From: a virus | Length of the DNA stretch: 33,809 nt | IMG/VR virus record: IMGVR_UViG_3300042879_003265 | Coordinates: 1 to 33,809 of that record | Direction: 5' to 3' (one strand) | In this document: one piece after another, positions 22,740 to 29,585 of the stretch | Layout: each line of letters opens with the position of its first letter | Numbering within the stretch: the first letter of the stretch is position 1 | Made by a program: the position numbers and the translations under genes | Notes under the pieces: model-generated | Told to the model about the DNA's origin: nothing | Databases searched by the model: none | What the model saw: only the letters and a program-made list of their open reading frames with translations

Positions 22740-22919
22740 ATGAACAAGCCAACAAAAAAAGAAATTCAGCACGAACGCACCAAAGATGGTTATTTGCTAT
22801 TGACCATTTGGATAGCGGGCTATCCCCTAAAGGCCAAATACCTTGGCTATACCATAAAAGAGGCCAAAAACCGATTTTGGAATACTTTGTTGACGAATCC
22901 ACTATCCCTAAATTATTAA
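22740..22919 (+). CDS. First rightward early gene, small basic protein
   Basis: 59 residues, basic (MNKPTKKEIQHERTKDGYLL at the start, then 'YLGYTIKEAKNRFWNTL'). The short strand-turn-helix ending in an aromatic/basic helix could be a small DNA- or protein-binding fold. It is preceded by the rightward promoter and a CCCTAAACCC leader directly before the ATG, the same leader type as the next genes. No family was recognised. Confidence 0.65.
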   Translation: MNKPTKKEIQHERTKDGYLLLTIWIAGYPLKAKYLGYTIKEAKNRFWNTLLTNPLSLNY

Positions 22920-22954
22920 CCCTAATTAACCCCTAAACCCTAAACCCTAAAACG

Positions 22955-23425
22955 ATGACAACGAAAACGATTAACCTGTACGAATTTGACGAACTTGACG
23001 ATACCGCAAAAAACAAGGCGGTTGACGATAACCGCTGTATCAACGTTGATTATTGGTGCTGGTGGCATAACGTTTGTGACAATGCCAAAACAATAGGGCT
23101 GGATATTACAGACTTTGACCTGGGCCGAAACGATATTAAAGGCCGGTTCATTGACGGCGGAGCCTACGATGTAGCCAATAAGATTAAGGTTGAGCATGGC
23201 TTTGATATGCCAACATACGAGCTTGCTGACGAATTTTTGAAGGATTACGCTAAGGCTGACGATGATGATATTGACGATTTATCTGACGAATTTTTGAAGG
23301 CTTTGTTGGAGGAATATCGTATCATATTGACGAATGAATTTGAATGGTTGACTTCTGATGAATGCGTTATTGATACCATGCGGGCCAACGAATACGAATT
23401 TAACGAGGATGGCTCCCTGGCTTAA
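22955..23425 (+). CDS. Acidic early protein of a widespread phage family, function unknown
   Basis: 156 residues, strongly acidic (stretch 'ADDDDIDDLSDEF' near 101-113). The N-terminal part 'INLYEFDELDDTAKNKAVDD' followed by 'INVDYWCWW' and 'GLDITDFDLGRN' matches a pattern I recognise from hypothetical proteins common in phages and bacteria ('LYSFDELSxxAKxKA...INVDYxWWD...FDLDR'), whose function is unknown to me. Its net negative charge and early position would fit a DNA mimic or an inhibitor of a host nuclease, but this is inference. The leader is three CCCTAAA-type units followed by ATG. Confidence 0.8.
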   Translation: MTTKTINLYEFDELDDTAKNKAVDDNRCINVDYWCWWHNVCDNAKTIGLDITDFDLGRNDIKGRFIDGGAYDVANKIKVEHGFDMPTYELADEFLKDYAKADDDDIDDLSDEFLKALLEEYRIILTNEFEWLTSDECVIDTMRANEYEFNEDGSLA

Positions 23426-23495
23426 ATTGGTTATCTGACGAGGCCACAAGGCCGAAACAGCCCTACGGGGCTGTAATAACCTAAACCCTAAAACA

Positions 23496-23762
23496 ATGAA
23501 CCAAGAGACCGCCTATCACTACACGATTACCAACGTTTGGTTTGACCCTGACACCAAGGAACGAAACGAGAATGTCTTCACCTGCGATGACGATGGCCAA
23601 GTCCCCAATTACATTTACTGCCATGACGAGGTTGACGAATTGCCCGGCCCTGGCGTTGACTATACCACCGTTGTGGAGCAAGTTTTCACCTTTGACGAGG
23701 GTGACGATATTACCCCCGGCGATTACCGGTTAATCAAAAAATCCACCAAAATCTTAATCTAA
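23496..23762 (+). CDS. Small acidic early protein
   Basis: 88 residues, acidic, with a beta-type layout ('YHYTITNVWFDPDTKERNEN', 'DGQVPNYIYCHDEVDEL', 'VVEQVFTFDEGDDITPGDYR') and a basic end. Preceded by CCTAAACCCTAAAACA before the ATG. It lies in the early region between two other small acidic genes. No family recognised; possible host-takeover or antidefence product by position only. Confidence 0.7.
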   Translation: MNQETAYHYTITNVWFDPDTKERNENVFTCDDDGQVPNYIYCHDEVDELPGPGVDYTTVVEQVFTFDEGDDITPGDYRLIKKSTKILI

Positions 23763-23772
23763 ACCCCAAACC

Positions 23773-24018
23773 ATGAAAGACGGACAAACATTTGGCCAAT
23801 GGCTGAACTGGGACTTTAAGACCAATGGGGACCTTGAAATTATAGACAAAAATAACCATCGTGTCTATGGTGAAGATTCAAGTGGATATTGGTTTAAATC
23901 CAAATTTGATTTTTATGGCGATGTCATCTACTTTGAGGATTCAGTTGGTGCAATCGTTGACAACCGCACTCCCGAAATCATCGAACACAACGGACGCAAA
24001 TACCAACTAATACCCTAA
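23773..24018 (+). CDS. Small acidic early protein
   Basis: 81 residues with a beta-rich, WG/WF-type pattern ('FGQWLNWDFKTNGDLEIIDK', 'SSGYWFKSKFDFYGDVIYFE'), ending 'NGRKYQLIP', which looks like a compact beta barrel or sandwich. The ATG follows an AAACCCCAAACC leader 10 bases after the previous stop. No family recognised. Confidence 0.7.
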   Translation: MKDGQTFGQWLNWDFKTNGDLEIIDKNNHRVYGEDSSGYWFKSKFDFYGDVIYFEDSVGAIVDNRTPEIIEHNGRKYQLIP

Positions 24019-24039
24019 CCAAACACTAAACCCCCCACC

Positions 24040-24309
24040 ATGACAATCAAGCAAGTATTGAAGTCCAGGCTTCCAGAACCCATCGCAAACTCAGCGATTT
24101 TTGCCATCCAAATGCAACACATCGGCCCCAAGCAAATCCCCCACGATGCTGACGATGTATGCACCAACGATAGCCTTGACGAGGCCCTGCACTCGTTCCA
24201 TTGGGATTCCACGGACGAAGGCCACCAGTATTGGTACGCCATCCACAAGAAGTATGTCCGGGATGACGAGCGGGATTCCTTTGACAACATCTTCGCCTCA
24301 GAGAACTAA
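24040..24309 (+). CDS. Small early protein, function unknown
   Basis: 89 residues. Helical start (MTIKQVLKSRLPEPIANSAI), His-containing middle ('HSFHWDSTDEGHQYWYAIHK') and an acidic end. Phage-type small soluble protein; the histidine cluster could bind a metal but no known motif is formed. The leader is C/A-rich (ACTAAACCCCCCACC). Confidence 0.7.
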   Translation: MTIKQVLKSRLPEPIANSAIFAIQMQHIGPKQIPHDADDVCTNDSLDEALHSFHWDSTDEGHQYWYAIHKKYVRDDERDSFDNIFASEN

Positions 24310-24311
24310 CG

Positions 24312-24602
24312 ATGCCCGCCTTTGACGATGATGCCCTCAGCGATGGGCTTGCTATGTCCACGCCATCCCGGAGGAGGACGATTTCCCTTGACTTCTACAT
24401 CTGGAAGAACAAGGCCAAGTCGCTGACCGACCCCGAAGAACTGTCGTTGATGATGGACGATTATTACATGGCCCAAGCCGAAACGATCAAGGATCCCCAA
24501 CTGAAGGCTTTGACGATTCTGGCCGTTGGGAATATTGATTGGTACGCCATCGCCGAGGAGCTGATTACGACAACGAATTTCAAGGCCGAGACCAAGAACT
24601 GA
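24312..24602 (+). CDS. Small early protein, function unknown
   Basis: 96 residues starting two bases after the previous stop. The protein has an acidic start (PAFDDDALSDGL), a short basic turn (SRRR) and a helical remainder ('DPEELSLMMDDYYMAQAETI', 'NIDWYAIAEELITT'). Probably a translationally coupled partner of its neighbours. No family was recognised. Confidence 0.65.
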   Translation: MPAFDDDALSDGLAMSTPSRRRTISLDFYIWKNKAKSLTDPEELSLMMDDYYMAQAETIKDPQLKALTILAVGNIDWYAIAEELITTTNFKAETKN

Positions 24603-24603
24603 G

Positions 24604-25284
24604 ATGCACAATTCTAAGGGCATTAAGGGCGATATACGCCTTGATTTTGACGAAGCGAACCAACTGCTCATCGCATTGAGGAAAGCCGATTTGGAAGGCT
24701 CCCTGGCGTTCAAGGTGGTGCATCGCAAGGTCCGGGAGATTGTTGATTATCACCTTTACAAGGCCGCTAAGGGAGAGATGAAGTTGGCCAATAAGTATTT
24801 CTGCAACAAGAAGATGAAGAACGGCGTGAAGCGTGCAGAGGTTGGTCCTTGGTTTCCTTTGCCCCCCGTGTTGGTCTATGACCTTCGCAGGCACCTGGCC
24901 GCCGGTGACATCGTGCGGATTGCGAACGAGAATAATTGGAATTACAAGACCGTGAGGCATTGCCTTGATTTGCCTTCGGTGACGGTCACTCCAAGAGGCG
25001 TGACGAAGGTCAGGGATGCACCCCTCCGCTATCCCTTGGCCGTGATTAACCAACTGCTGAAGGCCGCTGAGAACAACCGAAGACCGGTGAAGCACACCCG
25101 AAGAAAACAAGTGCGATTGCGAGTTTACATTGAAAAAAACCTTAAACCCTTTTACCATGAATTTGACATCATTGAACCCTACATCCCAGGAACCCCTCGC
25201 CAGCTGGCTAAGGCACATAAAGAGAGCGTGCAAGCGAAGTATAAAGCCGGATTACTCCGAGGTGAAGTCCCCGTTCAGGATTGA
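24604..25284 (+). CDS. Basic protein, possible DNA-binding
   Basis: 226 residues. A helical first part ('FDEANQLLIALRKADLEGSL'), a basic stretch ('FCNKKMKNGVKRAEVGPWFP'), then 'DIVRIANENNWNYKTVRHCL' (about 101-120), which has the spacing of a helix-turn-helix, and a basic 'NRRPVKHTRRKQVRLRVYIE' segment. It starts one base after the previous stop and ends inside a second small frame (25157-25330) read differently. Likely a regulator or nucleic-acid-binding early protein; the call is tentative. Confidence 0.6.
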   Translation: MHNSKGIKGDIRLDFDEANQLLIALRKADLEGSLAFKVVHRKVREIVDYHLYKAAKGEMKLANKYFCNKKMKNGVKRAEVGPWFPLPPVLVYDLRRHLAAGDIVRIANENNWNYKTVRHCLDLPSVTVTPRGVTKVRDAPLRYPLAVINQLLKAAENNRRPVKHTRRKQVRLRVYIEKNLKPFYHEFDIIEPYIPGTPRQLAKAHKESVQAKYKAGLLRGEVPVQD

Positions 25285-25330
25285 TTGGGCCTTGTATGGC
25301 CGCTACCTGGACGCAAAAAAAGCCATTTAA
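25157..25330 (+). CDS. Possible small overlapping gene
   Basis: 57 residues (MNLTSLNPTSQEPLASWLRH at the start, 'FRIDWALYGRYLDAKKAI' at the end). The ATG follows a CCTTAAACCCTTTTACC leader very like those before accepted genes, and the frame runs 46 bases beyond the stop of the 226-aa gene. Against it: 128 bases overlap the 226-aa gene in another frame. Either both are made, or the end of the longer gene is not what it seems. Confidence 0.4.
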   Translation: MNLTSLNPTSQEPLASWLRHIKRACKRSIKPDYSEVKSPFRIDWALYGRYLDAKKAI

Positions 25331-25352
25331 TCAACCCTCAAACCCAAACGAG

Positions 25353-25544
25353 ATGAACCATCCCCTATACGATTTGAGGGAGGCGGCGCAATACCTAAGA
25401 CTGTCCACCCACGGCGTTCGGTATGCCGTACGAAACGGCTACCTAAACAAACTGCAACCACGGCCTGGGTCAAAAATCAGATTCACCAAGGCGATGTTGG
25501 ACGCATATTTATCAGGAAACAATAACCCCCAAACCAAACCATGA
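25353..25544 (+). CDS. Helix-turn-helix protein of the HTH_17/excisionase type
   Basis: 63 residues. 'YDLREAAQYLRLSTHGVRYA' followed by 'VRNGYLNKLQPRPGSKIRFT' and 'AMLDAYL' is the classical MerR/excisionase-like winged HTH_17 fold (helix-turn-helix, then a two-strand wing with a G-x-K-x-R-F core). The in-frame extension back to 25281 overlaps the previous genes and is rejected; the ATG at 25353 follows a CCCTCAAACCCAAACG leader. In phages such proteins act as excisionases or transcriptional switches. No integrase is visible in the window. Confidence 0.8.
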   Translation: MNHPLYDLREAAQYLRLSTHGVRYAVRNGYLNKLQPRPGSKIRFTKAMLDAYLSGNNNPQTKP

Positions 25545-25981
25545 AACCAAAACCACAAACCGTTACCCGGCCCGAAGCCATCAAAATCCTGATGAAGCGT
25601 ATGGGCCTAACCCTGGACGAAATCGCCAAAGAGTGCGAGGTCTCCATATCCACCGTGTTCTGGTGGAGCCAAGGCATCACGAGAATCAAGCAATTTGATG
25701 CGATTGATGCCTATTTCAAAGTCGTATGCGATGAGTACGAACCGGCATCGCCCAGAGTCATCAAAGCCTGCCTGACCAAGCCCGACCTCACGATGCCCCT
25801 CCGAGATGATGAGTATCGGAGGCTATTGATGGCGAGGAATAAGACGAGCATTGACAAAATCGCCCGAACCCTCAACATTGACCGCAATTATGTGTACCAA
25901 TGGAGCCACGGGATTGGGAAGAAACAGGATGTCAATAAAATTATTGAAAATAATTTTTCCAAGGTGGCGCAAGCAGGGTAA
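25541..25981 (+). CDS. Protein with two helix-turn-helix domains
   Basis: 146 residues with two similar HTH units: 'LTLDEIAKECEVSISTVFWW' (about 22-41) and 'TSIDKIARTLNIDRNYVYQW' (about 101-120), each followed by a short G-containing turn (SQGI, SHGIGK). It is a candidate regulator for repeated operators such as TTGACGA or the 19-bp array, which would suit a protein with two recognition heads. It overlaps the HTH_17 gene by ATGA, so the two are likely made together. Targets are inference. Confidence 0.75.
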   Translation: MKPKPQTVTRPEAIKILMKRMGLTLDEIAKECEVSISTVFWWSQGITRIKQFDAIDAYFKVVCDEYEPASPRVIKACLTKPDLTMPLRDDEYRRLLMARNKTSIDKIARTLNIDRNYVYQWSHGIGKKQDVNKIIENNFSKVAQAG

Positions 25982-25988
25982 GACCCGC

Positions 25989-25996
25989 TATATTTG
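25989..25996 (+). promoter_or_regulatory. Internal rightward promoter -7 box
   Basis: TATATTTG on the plus strand in the gap after the double-HTH gene, 37 bases before the next ATG. No clear -33 element. Confidence 0.45.
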
Positions 25997-26032
25997 TTCA
26001 CACTTTCGTTCATAACCCTAAACCCTAATCTT

Positions 26033-26155
26033 ATGACACACGAAACCAAGGCCAAAATAAAGGCCGCCATTGCCACGGGCTACATTATGCTGACCACGAT
26101 GCTGGGCATTGCATTCTTTGGCCGATTCATCCTCGCTTTAATCCTTAACCCCTAA
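26033..26155 (+). CDS. Very small membrane protein
   Basis: 40 residues: a charged start (MTHETKAKIKAAIATG) and one long hydrophobic stretch ('YIMLTTMLGIAFFGRFILAL') ending NP. Single-pass membrane protein by pattern. The leader is CCCTAAACCCTAATCTT before the ATG and a promoter box lies upstream. Function unknown; small phage membrane proteins of this type sometimes alter host envelope properties or exclude other phages, which is inference only. Confidence 0.6.
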   Translation: MTHETKAKIKAAIATGYIMLTTMLGIAFFGRFILALILNP

Positions 26156-26165
26156 ACCCTAAACA

Positions 26166-26387
26166 ATGAACCTATTACAACAAATGAACGCAGCGGAGTA
26201 TAAGAAGCTCCTTGAGTTCAAAGAAAAATTCCCGACCCTTGGCGAGGACTTGATAAAAGTCTTGACCGACAAAATTGTTGTCATCCACCTAACCGTTGCC
26301 GAGTATGTCAGCCTATGCGATGCCTTGGGAATTTATTGCGCCCCGGCATTAAACCAAGTATTTCAAGCCTTTAAATCCAAACCATGA
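26166..26387 (+). CDS. Small helical protein before the Rad52-like gene
   Basis: 73 residues, mainly helical ('MNLLQQMNAAEYKKLLEFKE', 'GEDLIKVLTDKIVVIHLTVA'). It has a CCTAAACCCTAAACA leader and overlaps the next gene by ATGA, so it is probably coexpressed with the recombination module. No family was recognised. Confidence 0.7.
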   Translation: MNLLQQMNAAEYKKLLEFKEKFPTLGEDLIKVLTDKIVVIHLTVAEYVSLCDALGIYCAPALNQVFQAFKSKP

Positions 26388-27040
26388 AACAAAACCTCAC
26401 CGCAGAGCAGCTCGCTAAGATAGCCGAGCCTCTACCACCCGAAGCAATTTCGGCCCACCCAACAAGAACCGGGATGTCCACGATTAAGGGCATCTTCGTC
26501 ACCGAGCGACTCAACGAGGTCTTTGGTGTTGGGGAATGGATGGTCAAGACCAAACTCTTGGCCCCAATCTCCATCATCGTCAAGACAACATCCTCTGGCA
26601 GGGAGCGCACCGAGTACACCGCTCTCTCCAAGACCATCCTTGAAATCCCATCCGCAGGCATCTATTACGAGTGCATAGCCTCGTCCACGAACGATGATAT
26701 GGGCGATGCTGCGAAGGGAGCGACAACGGATGCCATCACCAAAATCGCCTCTTGGATTGGGATTGGGATTGATGTTTACAAAGGCAAGCACGGTGCGCCG
26801 GTCATCCCTGCAAAGCCCTATCAAGCCCCTCCAAGGAACGATGTGGCTCCTCCAACCAAGACCCGCACCACGGCACCCGTCATCATCCCTGCCGGTCTGC
26901 AAAAGATTCACCAAGAATACATCTTGGAGCGTGCGGTCAAGGCCACCGACCAAGAACGCAACGACCCACGGTTCGCCCCGACCGAGGATTGGACTGAAGA
27001 GCGTTACCGCAAGGGGATTGAATACTTTAAAAATCGTTAA
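26384..27040 (+). CDS. Rad52-family single-strand annealing protein
   Basis: 218 residues. The core signature 'STIKGIFVTERLNEVFGVGE' then 'WMVKTKLL' and 'YYECIASSTNDDMGDAAKGA' with 'TTDAITKIASWIGIGIDVYK' (about 104-133) is the Rad52/22 annealing domain; the 'GDAAKGA-TDA' run and 'GIGIDVY' are its clearest marks. Such proteins anneal complementary single strands in phage recombination and replication restart. A Pro-rich linker leads to a small C-terminal helical part ('ERYRKGIEYFKNR') that could bind partners such as SSB. It is followed by a 147-aa gene 2 bases later. No exonuclease partner sits alongside; the VRR-NUC gene at 33239 may act in the same pathway. Confidence 0.88.
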   Translation: MKQNLTAEQLAKIAEPLPPEAISAHPTRTGMSTIKGIFVTERLNEVFGVGEWMVKTKLLAPISIIVKTTSSGRERTEYTALSKTILEIPSAGIYYECIASSTNDDMGDAAKGATTDAITKIASWIGIGIDVYKGKHGAPVIPAKPYQAPPRNDVAPPTKTRTTAPVIIPAGLQKIHQEYILERAVKATDQERNDPRFAPTEDWTEERYRKGIEYFKNR

Positions 27041-27042
27041 TT

Positions 27043-27486
27043 ATGGAACTCGTATCTATACCCAGGAGTGATGTCGGCAAGGCCGACATCGCACTCCTCA
27101 CCACCAACCTGGTGGATCGCATCAACGAAGGGCATATCAATGCCCTGGAAGCCCACATCAAACTCAAAGCCATCCACAAGGCGATTGAGGCCGTTATCAA
27201 GCAGACGGAAGAAACTGTTGCTGATGAGGCCGCCAAGCATCCCGGCAAGTCCTTTGATGTTTACGGAGCGAGTGTTCAGATAAGGGAAGGATCCCTTGGC
27301 CCGAACTGCGACCAAGACCCGATATACTCCCAAATGAAAGCGGCCCTCAAAGACCGAGAAGAACTGCTGAAGCTTGCGTTCAGGCAGGCAGGCAAGTCAA
27401 TGATTGTGGACCCTAACACGGGTGAAGAAATCCCCGTGTGCGAAGCCAAGGCCACCAAATCGTCCATCGCAATAACCTTCAAATAA
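27043..27486 (+). CDS. Hypothetical protein linked to the annealing protein
   Basis: 147 residues, helical ('LTTNLVDRINEGHINALEAH', 'IKAVIEAVIKQ'-like stretch, 'EELLKLAFRQAGKSMI') with 'VDPNTGEEIPV' near the end. Phage genes of this size and composition next to single-strand annealing proteins are common and usually of unknown role. It begins two bases after the Rad52-like stop, so it is probably translationally coupled. No nuclease motif is visible. Confidence 0.7.
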   Translation: MELVSIPRSDVGKADIALLTTNLVDRINEGHINALEAHIKLKAIHKAIEAVIKQTEETVADEAAKHPGKSFDVYGASVQIREGSLGPNCDQDPIYSQMKAALKDREELLKLAFRQAGKSMIVDPNTGEEIPVCEAKATKSSIAITFK

Positions 27487-27710
27487 TGAGCAATATGACC
27501 GCAATGGAATGGCTAATCAAGGAATTACGCCTCCGAAAATTGGAAGATATGGAAAGGGACAACGGTGAGTTTTTCCTTACCGAAACCTTAGAATCCGCTT
27601 TGGCTCGTGAAGCCGAGCAGAGAGACGCTGATTACCAGCGTGGATTGCAGGAATGCACCGAAGAACACGAAGCCAACCAGGGCAACACGATTGATGATTT
27701 ACCCAATTAA
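27486..27710 (+). CDS. Small charged helical protein
   Basis: 74 residues with alternating charges ('MEWLIKELRLRKLEDMERDN', 'LESALAREAEQRDADYQRGL'), probably one or two long helices. The ATG at 27486 overlaps the previous stop (TAATG); an upstream frame continuation is ignored. Function unknown. Confidence 0.65.
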   Translation: MSNMTAMEWLIKELRLRKLEDMERDNGEFFLTETLESALAREAEQRDADYQRGLQECTEEHEANQGNTIDDLPN

Positions 27711-27732
27711 CCAACCCTTAAATCCAAAAACA

Positions 27733-28014
27733 ATGAGAAAACTAACTTTAAAACACGATGGAAATTGTGCTTTTGACGCTACCATTGAGCATAATGGTCA
27801 ATGCGACCCAAAAGAATCATATCTCGCCATAACCCTAAAAGACCAAGGAAAGTTTCGGGCAAAAGTTGAATGCATTGGCAACAGCGAAGACCCAAGCCAA
27901 ATATCCGAGGTAAGGCTCGTTTTTCTTGGAGCAGAAGAGAAATCCGCAATGGCAAGAGTTTTTAAGGAGTTTGCCAAAGAACTTGAAGACAACCTTTTCT
28001 TTTTTCCTATCTAA
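27733..28014 (+). CDS. Small beta-type protein, function unknown
   Basis: 93 residues ('MRKLTLKHDGNCAFDATIEH' at the start, 'VRLVFLGAEEKSAMARVFKE' near the end). Looks like a beta-sheet domain with one C-terminal helix. The leader CCAACCCTTAAATCC-AAAAACA directly precedes the ATG and is nearly identical to that of the next gene, so the two may be expressed at similar rates. Confidence 0.7.
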   Translation: MRKLTLKHDGNCAFDATIEHNGQCDPKESYLAITLKDQGKFRAKVECIGNSEDPSQISEVRLVFLGAEEKSAMARVFKEFAKELEDNLFFFPI

Positions 28015-28036
28015 CCAACCCTTAAACCCAAAAACA

Positions 28037-28522
28037 ATGAACACGAATCTATTTGAAACAACCCCCAAGACCCGCTACGCCCCCGCCAAGCCAAAGGTAT
28101 TTGGCTCCGAGCAAGACCGCTACAACCGCAAGGTCAAAGCGTTCTGGATGATTTGGACCGCCTCCTTCAATGGAGTTAGGAACCTTGACATCAACAAGAT
28201 TATGACCGACAACAATGTGGGTCGCACCTTCTACCTAACAATGCGTGACCAAGGCATCATCGCCAAAGGCTCTCGTCCAGGGCAAAACAAGTCGCTGTAT
28301 TACTCCGACTTCAACAAGGTCCCTACCCAAGAGGACATTGATAAGTGCATCAACGAGCAAAGCGTGAAGATCAAGGAAGTGTTCAAGACCTTCAAGGCCA
28401 AGCGAGCCGTTGTCCAGAAGCCCAACGAGATGGACGCTACCCTCAAAGACCTTCTGGCGAAAGCCGAGGAAGCCAACAAGCGTGTTGCCGAGTTGCTCTC
28501 AAGGTATCAATCAAGATCGTAA
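28037..28522 (+). CDS. Hypothetical protein, possibly winged-helix
   Basis: 161 residues. Basic first 45 residues ('PAKPKVFGSEQDRYNRKVKA'), then 'DINKIMTDNNVGRTFYLTMR' and 'DQGIIAKGSRPGQNKSLYYS', which could form a winged-helix DNA-binding unit, then a long charged helix to the end ('DLLAKAEEANKRVAELLSRY'). Leader: CAACCCTTAAACCC-AAAAACA before the ATG. Domain call is tentative. Confidence 0.6.
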   Translation: MNTNLFETTPKTRYAPAKPKVFGSEQDRYNRKVKAFWMIWTASFNGVRNLDINKIMTDNNVGRTFYLTMRDQGIIAKGSRPGQNKSLYYSDFNKVPTQEDIDKCINEQSVKIKEVFKTFKAKRAVVQKPNEMDATLKDLLAKAEEANKRVAELLSRYQSRS

Positions 28523-28714
28523 ATGCGAACCATCCTCCTCCTATTCCTGCTCACGGCCTGCACCAACAATCGCCCCTGGAGGGTGATTGAGGTGCGGGCC
28601 AAGGGGGATGCTTGTGAGTATGTGCTATCCCGTAGCAACGGATTCGGGCCGCAGATGAAGACCCTGACCGATTCGTGTGGTGCGTACAAACTATTTCAAA
28701 CCTTAAGCCTATGA
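28523..28714 (+). CDS. Small predicted lipoprotein
   Basis: 63 residues. Start 'MRTILLLFLLTACTNN' is a signal peptide with lipobox LTAC (Cys13), so the mature protein should be lipid-anchored. The rest ('RPWRVIEVRAKGDACEYVLS', 'TDSCGAYKLF') has further cysteines. Small phage lipoproteins in non-lysis positions can block superinfection or modify the surface; a spanin-type role is less likely here because no lysis genes are nearby. It directly follows the previous stop and overlaps the next gene by ATGA. Confidence 0.7.
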   Translation: MRTILLLFLLTACTNNRPWRVIEVRAKGDACEYVLSRSNGFGPQMKTLTDSCGAYKLFQTLSL

Positions 28715-28953
28715 AACCAGAAATTGAAAACCTAAAAGCACAGATAAGAGGCGTCAAGCTTGACTTCTACCAAAAAGGGTTGGCACTTGATGAATTTTAC
28801 AAATTAATTGATTATGTAACTGAACTTGAAAAATTGAGCCAACCGCTTGTTAGCAGTTCGGTTTGCACTTGCAGAAATGCCGAAACGGAAAGGGATTCAT
28901 TATTCCCAGTATTTTGCACGAATTGCAAGGCTTATGTGCAAACTGACCGCTAA
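28711..28953 (+). CDS. Small protein with Cys4 zinc-ribbon pattern
   Basis: 80 residues. A helical first half ('IENLKAQIRGVKLDFYQKGL', 'DEFYKLIDYVTELEKL') and a C-terminal pair 'CTC' and 'CTNC' (about 53-73) that could bind zinc. Starts in an ATGA overlap with the lipoprotein gene. Function unknown. Confidence 0.65.
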   Translation: MKPEIENLKAQIRGVKLDFYQKGLALDEFYKLIDYVTELEKLSQPLVSSSVCTCRNAETERDSLFPVFCTNCKAYVQTDR

Positions 28954-29011
28954 CTCGCTCATTCGTGAACCCACCGTCAGCCTATAACCTTACCAATCAA
29001 ACCTTAAGCAT

Positions 29012-29215
29012 ATGAAACGATTCTTAGTATTTGCAGGTGATGCCTATTATCCTGAAGGAGGGATGAATGATTTTCAGGAGGACTTTGACACCTTGGAAGA
29101 GGCCAAAAGTTTTGAAGCAAAAATCATAGAAAAGTTTAAACTTTTATGGAAGGACAGCTGGAAGAATTTCAAATGGAGTGCCATTTGGGATTCGGAAACG
29201 CGAACGCACGTTTAA
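29012..29215 (+). CDS. Small phage protein of a common hypothetical family
   Basis: 67 residues. 'MKRFLVFAGDAYYPEGGMND' followed by 'FDTLEEAKSFEAK' matches a pattern I recognise from small hypothetical proteins common in phages ('FAGDxYYPxGGxxDF...FDTLEEA'); the function is not known to me. Leader: ATCAAACCTTAAGCAT before the ATG. A small alpha-beta fold is likely. Confidence 0.75.
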   Translation: MKRFLVFAGDAYYPEGGMNDFQEDFDTLEEAKSFEAKIIEKFKLLWKDSWKNFKWSAIWDSETRTHV

Positions 29216-29300
29216 TATGCAATCGGATACAATGAATGAGAAATCGGTCAATAAGCACCCTTATCGCATATAATGAATGATTAATCCGTCAGCCCATAGC

Positions 29301-29507
29301 ATGAAAACGATATACTTTCAACCAAAGGGAATAAACCCGAAATTTTGCGAAGCAGGTGTCATTCACGAAAGCGACAATGAATCTATCCGCTACTTAAGTG
29401 AACCTTGCAAAGTGTCAATTAATGATGTAAAAATCATACCAAACGAGAGCGTCACTTATGATGAAAAAAATGGGTTATATCTTGTTCGGGAAAGTACTCA
29501 TTCGTGA
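29301..29507 (+). CDS. Small beta-type protein, function unknown
   Basis: 68 residues ('MKTIYFQPKGINPKFCEAGV' at the start, 'GLYLVRESTHS' at the end). The ATG at 29301 follows the CGTCAGCC repeat block, like two other genes here; an ATG at 29277 would add 8 residues with no leader. Its stop lies in a CTCATTCGTGA copy of the dispersed repeat. Confidence 0.6.
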   Translation: MKTIYFQPKGINPKFCEAGVIHESDNESIRYLSEPCKVSINDVKIIPNESVTYDEKNGLYLVRESTHS

Positions 29508-29585
29508 ACAAATCGTCAGCCTCTATTCTTACCAAACCTCCCCCAGCGTCAGCCTATAAACTGACCAACCAAACCCCTAACCCTA

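Larger units (their letters stand above)
28958..29558. repeat. Dispersed intergenic repeat CTCATTCGTGAAC / CGTCAGCC
   Basis: CTCATTCGTGAAC occurs at 28958-28970 and 29497-29509. CGTCAGCC occurs at 28975, 29287, 29514 and 29547, mostly followed by (T)ATA or TATT and C/A-rich sequence. At 28958 and 29497 the two blocks have the same order and a gap of only 4 bases. The copies lie at the ends of genes and before the next ATG. A transcript processing or regulatory element, or a trace of gene duplication. Confidence 0.6.

Noticed and set aside
22710-22955. Telomere-type repeats (CCCTAAA) as a sign of a linear end.
   Set aside because: Copies are short, irregular and sit before many start codons, so a leader role is far more likely.
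25353-25981. Temperate lifestyle from the excisionase-like gene.
   Set aside because: HTH_17 proteins are common in virulent phages too, and no integrase or attachment site is visible in the window.
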